Part shown: piece after piece, positions 31,214 through 34,941 of the stretch | Layout of the letters: each line of letters opens with the position of its first letter | Numbering within the stretch: the first letter of the stretch is position 1 | NCBI GenBank assembly: GCA_003233255.1 | Contig: QILH01000177.1 | Location: forward strand, 1-34,941 | From: Gammaproteobacteria bacterium | Lineage (GTDB): Bacteria; Pseudomonadota; Gammaproteobacteria; UBA6429; Thiohalophilaceae | Reading direction: 5' to 3' | DNA: 34,941 nt | The notes under the pieces: model-generated | Database searches by the model: none | Seen by the model: only the letters and a program-made list of their open reading frames with translations | What the model was told of the DNA's origin: nothing | Translations under genes and position numbers: made by a program

Positions 31214-32596
31214 TTATAATGTGCCAACAGCATTTCCTAATACATTTCTACCGAAGCATCCACCCACAACTGGCCCAGGCGCTCTATTTCGTTTAAACGA
31301 AGGCACGGTACCATAGCCTTTTACATTAATAACCGGAGCCGCTGCGAGAAATTTGGTGAATCGCGCACTCAATAGAGCGGCAAACTTTCTAATCTCACGC
31401 ATATATCGGCTTCCTCCAATTTTTCGAGTGTTGTTTAAAATGTCATTGGTGAGAGCACGAGGAGACATTCCGATCAAACCTTGCGATACAAATACGCCAA
31501 GGGGCATCGGTACATTAAGCGTTTCTGGCGCAACAGGCCCGGGGAATGCAGCAAACGTCGGGTACATAGGCAGGCTTGGAATAGTGACGTTTCTGGCCCA
31601 GTTTTCGAACGCATCTTTATACGCTTTGTCCCATGCGGAAGCTACTTTTCCCGCGACTTTTGCTTTGATTAAGGCATCTTTAACACGTCCTCTCCAACGA
31701 TGTCGACTCGTAAATACACCCGCACCAGCTATGGCATTACTGGCCGTTACTTTACATCGACGTTGACTTATCGTGGCAAATAAAAACCATCCTTTTAATT
31801 CTTCTACTGCGGCGGTAACAACGACAGAGGAAAAATTATTGGTATTCATTCTGCTAATAGTTCTATTCGTTCTAGTTTGCGTTTGCCTTGCGCGACTACG
31901 CGCCGCATCCGCAGTTCGCTTTGCCGCAGTCTGGGCCATGCCATAATATTTATTTAACGCCGCCATTATCAAGCCTGACTGAAAACGTGCCCTTAATAAA
32001 ATTCTTCTGGCCGTTGCCTGAGGTAGTTTAAATCTGTTTTTTAATACGGAAACCGTATCATCAGCACTTATATTTGCTTTCATAAACAAATTAGCAATGG
32101 TCTGAACATTTAAATTGAATTTTGATACCAGCTGGCCAGCAATAAAACTGGGAGTACGACCGCTCGATAATAAACTTGTAATCAGGGCCGAAGCGGAAAC
32201 ATTAACACTCACCCCGCCCGAAGCCGATGGAGCACTGCTTGCTGCCGTATTTAAGCACTGGATTTTTACAAACTTTGGCGTCCCTGCATACATTCCACCC
32301 GCAGGATTCCGCTGATTTTTGTTTAACGTTATAGGACTGGAAATGACATTGGTTAAGAAAACTTTTACCTGATTGTTATTTAAATTCTTAATGAAATTCA
32401 TCCGTGTTTTATTTACAAATTTCACCTGGCCTTTATTCAGAAAAAGATACCCGGAATTGTTTTTAAAAGTCCCCTGGAATGAATTCCCGGTATTCCAGCC
32501 GTATTGTATCCTGCATTCATTTGCAGCAAATGCGGCGGTCATAAAAGCAAAATAAAGCAGGATAATATTAACGATATAACTCGATATAGACTTCAT
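31214..32596 (-). CDS. uncharacterised secreted protein with ~30-aa helical repeats
   Basis: Signal peptide MKSISSYIVNIILLYFAFMTAAFAANEC. AGGAAA SD before ATG 32596; the ORF extends to 32704. Three approximate helical units follow the N-terminal domain. Confidence 0.75.
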   Translation of the reverse strand: MKSISSYIVNIILLYFAFMTAAFAANECRIQYGWNTGNSFQGTFKNNSGYLFLNKGQVKFVNKTRMNFIKNLNNNQVKVFLTNVISSPITLNKNQRNPAGGMYAGTPKFVKIQCLNTAASSAPSASGGVSVNVSASALITSLLSSGRTPSFIAGQLVSKFNLNVQTIANLFMKANISADDTVSVLKNRFKLPQATARRILLRARFQSGLIMAALNKYYGMAQTAAKRTADAARSRARQTQTRTNRTISRMNTNNFSSVVVTAAVEELKGWFLFATISQRRCKVTASNAIAGAGVFTSRHRWRGRVKDALIKAKVAGKVASAWDKAYKDAFENWARNVTIPSLPMYPTFAAFPGPVAPETLNVPMPLGVFVSQGLIGMSPRALTNDILNNTRKIGGSRYMREIRKFAALLSARFTKFLAAAPVINVKGYGTVPSFKRNRAPGPVVGGCFGRNVLGNAVGTL

Positions 32597-33004
32597 GTTA
32601 GTTTCCTTTGCCATGTTTTGTCGTATAAGAGCCCACAGCCCACTGTGTGGAAAATCGTATGCTCTAATAACAACCTCATGAACTAACAGTAATTCTAATA
32701 TCATATTACGGCTATCCTTAATCTATGGGATGTTTGTGCAGAAAAAACACTCAAAAACCTTAAGCCTTGTTATTTATTTATAGACTTAGTGTCGTTGAAC
32801 GATACTGATGGCATGTCCAGGCACTGCTAAACAGATTAAAATAAAGCAGCTTCGTTTTAGTGGAATATTTTTTTGCTTGCCTGTTAAACGTAAAAATTAA
32901 GAGACACGCCCAATATGCATATTTTGGATCCTGCCTCTTTGAGCCAATTGCCCCCGCCTGGTTGATAATGATAAAAAATACCAGATATAGTTTACGTGAA
33001 TGTC

Positions 33005-34210
33005 CTACTTAAATTTTCGTGTTCCCTTATTTTTCGAGGGGATTGCATGCTCGGCACTTAAAAGAGGGAGCAAGATTTTAGATTTTCCTGCGTTGGGGTG
33101 ATACCTGACCAGACGCAGGACAGCCTTAGCTTCGTCTTTATAAAGATTGTAAATAGAAAAAAGCGTACCCTTAGCGGAGAAACCAGTCCCGGAAAGGCTC
33201 AAATCAGATTTCCCCTCGCTGATACGAACAACCCTGGTTTTATGCCCGGTAACTGAATTCACATAACTTAGCACTACCTTTTTGGACCCGGGGCCCGCCC
33301 CGGCCGATTTTTTTGCTACGAAATCAAGTCTGAGACCGATTGCGGGTGAGCCCGGATAAAATGATGTGTAAGCCTCAACGGCGGTCTTTTTTTCGACCAA
33401 CCCGCCTTGCTTATTCAATATCCAGTATTCGTATACTTGCGAAAAGTTACCTCCTTCATTAAAGATCACCATACTCACCCATAATTGACCCGCAGCAACA
33501 CGGAGCCGAAACGGATTCCAGTCTTTGCCCGCTGCCAGTAAACCATCGAAGCGAAACCATGGCTCAAAAGAAAAATCTCCGGGTTGCCGCTGGCGGACAA
33601 TACGTTGGTCATACGTCGCGTAGATCAAACCAGTTTCCCTGTCTATGGCAATGTCCGATAGCGACAGATTTACACCAGAAACGGGGTGGTTTTTAATCTT
33701 AAGTTGACTGTCGGTTGGCCAATAGGAAAAAGAATTTCCCTTTCGGTAATAGAAATAAATATTCTGATCCTTATCCATAACCGCCCGGTGATGCTCAAAA
33801 TCGAAATATTTTTCACAGTTCCCCTGTTCAGAGAGCAACGTATAGTTATCTCCTTCACGCTGATATCGAAAGAGTTTCATTGTCAGATTAGTCCGCGACA
33901 TGAATGAACCTTTGACTTTTTTCAATTTGTAAAACACAACGAATGCGGCGAGATGCTGGGCATCATCGGAAACCAGCAGTAAGTTACTGTAATACTGATA
34001 TCCAGAATCCAGAAGTTTTTCTGCGCTTTGCTCGCACGAGGGTGTGCGATCAAATAAGCCAGCAAAAACCTGCGTATAAGGATAGTTTCCCGCCAACACC
34101 AGAAGAAAATAGAGTAGAATTTTTTTAGCCATCAAGACGGATACTCTGACCTGCACAGGTGAAGACACCCTGTCGCTATCTACATTAATTAAACATGCAG
34201 GCCTAATCAT
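33005..34210 (-). CDS. uncharacterised secreted protein (possibly beta-rich/propeller-like)
   Basis: Long ORF with internal hydrophobic leader (MAKKILLYFLLVLAGNYPYTQVFAG, alternative start 34132). Repeated short beta-like segments; 2-nt gap after the upstream ORF. Confidence 0.7.
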   Translation of the reverse strand: MIRPACLINVDSDRVSSPVQVRVSVLMAKKILLYFLLVLAGNYPYTQVFAGLFDRTPSCEQSAEKLLDSGYQYYSNLLLVSDDAQHLAAFVVFYKLKKVKGSFMSRTNLTMKLFRYQREGDNYTLLSEQGNCEKYFDFEHHRAVMDKDQNIYFYYRKGNSFSYWPTDSQLKIKNHPVSGVNLSLSDIAIDRETGLIYATYDQRIVRQRQPGDFSFEPWFRFDGLLAAGKDWNPFRLRVAAGQLWVSMVIFNEGGNFSQVYEYWILNKQGGLVEKKTAVEAYTSFYPGSPAIGLRLDFVAKKSAGAGPGSKKVVLSYVNSVTGHKTRVVRISEGKSDLSLSGTGFSAKGTLFSIYNLYKDEAKAVLRLVRYHPNAGKSKILLPLLSAEHAIPSKNKGTRKFK

Positions 34211-34212
34211 GT

Positions 34213-34683
34213 TTATTGGCAGCCTTTATATTTGGCCAAACTATAAACGACTCTGTCGTACCCTTCTTCGAGCAAAGCCACCATCAATAACGACAAGGCG
34301 TCAGCAGATTCACTTTCATAGATGATGGTACCCCCTACCTTAAATGCCTTTGTTTTACCTGCACTATCTGCTCCTTTGTTTTTAGGCACAAATTTACTTT
34401 GCACTGTATAATTCTCTGATTCTCTCACTATAGAAGAAAGTTTCAATTTTCTTGTAATATTTTCAACTTTATCCAGGACCTTGTCCCACTCGGCTTGAGC
34501 ATCAGCCGGGGCTGAAATATCTATAGACACAGTAAGCACCGTAAAACCATCTATTGAATCGTCTTCGACTCCAGAAGTACAATCCTTGCTAACGCCTACA
34601 GCACCTTTCTTTGCGTACGAGTGATAGGAAAAAAAAGACACCACAATAATAAGCACGATAATAATATAATCTTTTATTTTCAT
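34213..34683 (-). CDS. uncharacterised small secreted/anchored protein, possibly SIMPL(DUF541)-like
   Basis: N-terminal hydrophobic segment MKIKDYIIIVLIIVVSFFSYHSYA. Spacing and pattern vaguely SIMPL-like (VSIDISAPADAQAEWDKVLDKVENITRKL...FKVGGTIIYESESADALSLLMVALLEEGYDRVVYSL). Confidence 0.65.
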   Translation of the reverse strand: MKIKDYIIIVLIIVVSFFSYHSYAKKGAVGVSKDCTSGVEDDSIDGFTVLTVSIDISAPADAQAEWDKVLDKVENITRKLKLSSIVRESENYTVQSKFVPKNKGADSAGKTKAFKVGGTIIYESESADALSLLMVALLEEGYDRVVYSLAKYKGCQ

Positions 34684-34700
34684 TTTTTCTTCACTCCGTT

Positions 34701-34941
34701 TCAGGTTGTTATATCCAGGGTGGCTTGCGCCATTTTTTCCATATACTCTTTTGTTGATAGTTCAATATATTGTTTGCTCTTATTGCGGCCACTCAAGTCT
34801 ATGTGGTCACCATCAAAACCCAGGTAAATTTGCCATTTTTTTCCAGTAGGAATGTTTTTTACCAGGGATGTATCGTTCTCCAGTTGAACGCAAACCCGTT
34901 GCAGCAGGCAGCGCATGGCATCCGTATTCCAGAAATTTTCG
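34701..34941 (-). CDS. C-terminal part of a hypothetical protein truncated by the window edge
   Basis: The reading frame stays open to the right edge (ENFWNTDAMRCLLQRVCVQLEND...TLDITT*), so the annotated ATG at 34916 is probably internal. Confidence 0.55.
   Translation of the reverse strand, partial: ENFWNTDAMRCLLQRVCVQLENDTSLVKNIPTGKKWQIYLGFDGDHIDLSGRNKSKQYIELSTKEYMEKMAQATLDITT

Overview
This is a 34.9 kb gammaproteobacterial-type chromosomal window, read by eye only. From left to right it contains: (i) a + strand operon of a small conserved protein, a HEAT-repeat/Ser-Thr kinase fusion, two tandem PilT/PilU-type retraction ATPases and an FHA protein; (ii) a convergent TetR-TolC-RND efflux operon with no membrane-fusion protein gene; (iii) a ~240 bp MITE-like element with 21-bp imperfect TIRs and a 6-bp flanking duplication; (iv) a partner-switching module (response regulator-PP2C-HATPase fusion, STAS protein, MCP-like transducer); (v) a typA/bipA gene split by an apparent ~16-nt deletion and frameshift; (vi) a large urea/guanidine carboxylase operon (ABC transporter, NikR-like regulator with altered nickel ligands, UAAP1/UAAP2, biotin carboxylase, allophanate hydrolase) preceded by a near-consensus sigma-54 promoter and an NtrC-like box, with no recognisable ykkC riboswitch; (vii) a PlsC-like acyltransferase and monomeric isocitrate dehydrogenase; (viii) a cluster of uncharacterised secreted proteins running off the right edge. 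The best candidates for new biology are the kinase-PilT-PilU-FHA operon, the NikR-like regulator inside an NtrC/sigma-54-type carboxylase operon, and the MITE-like element.
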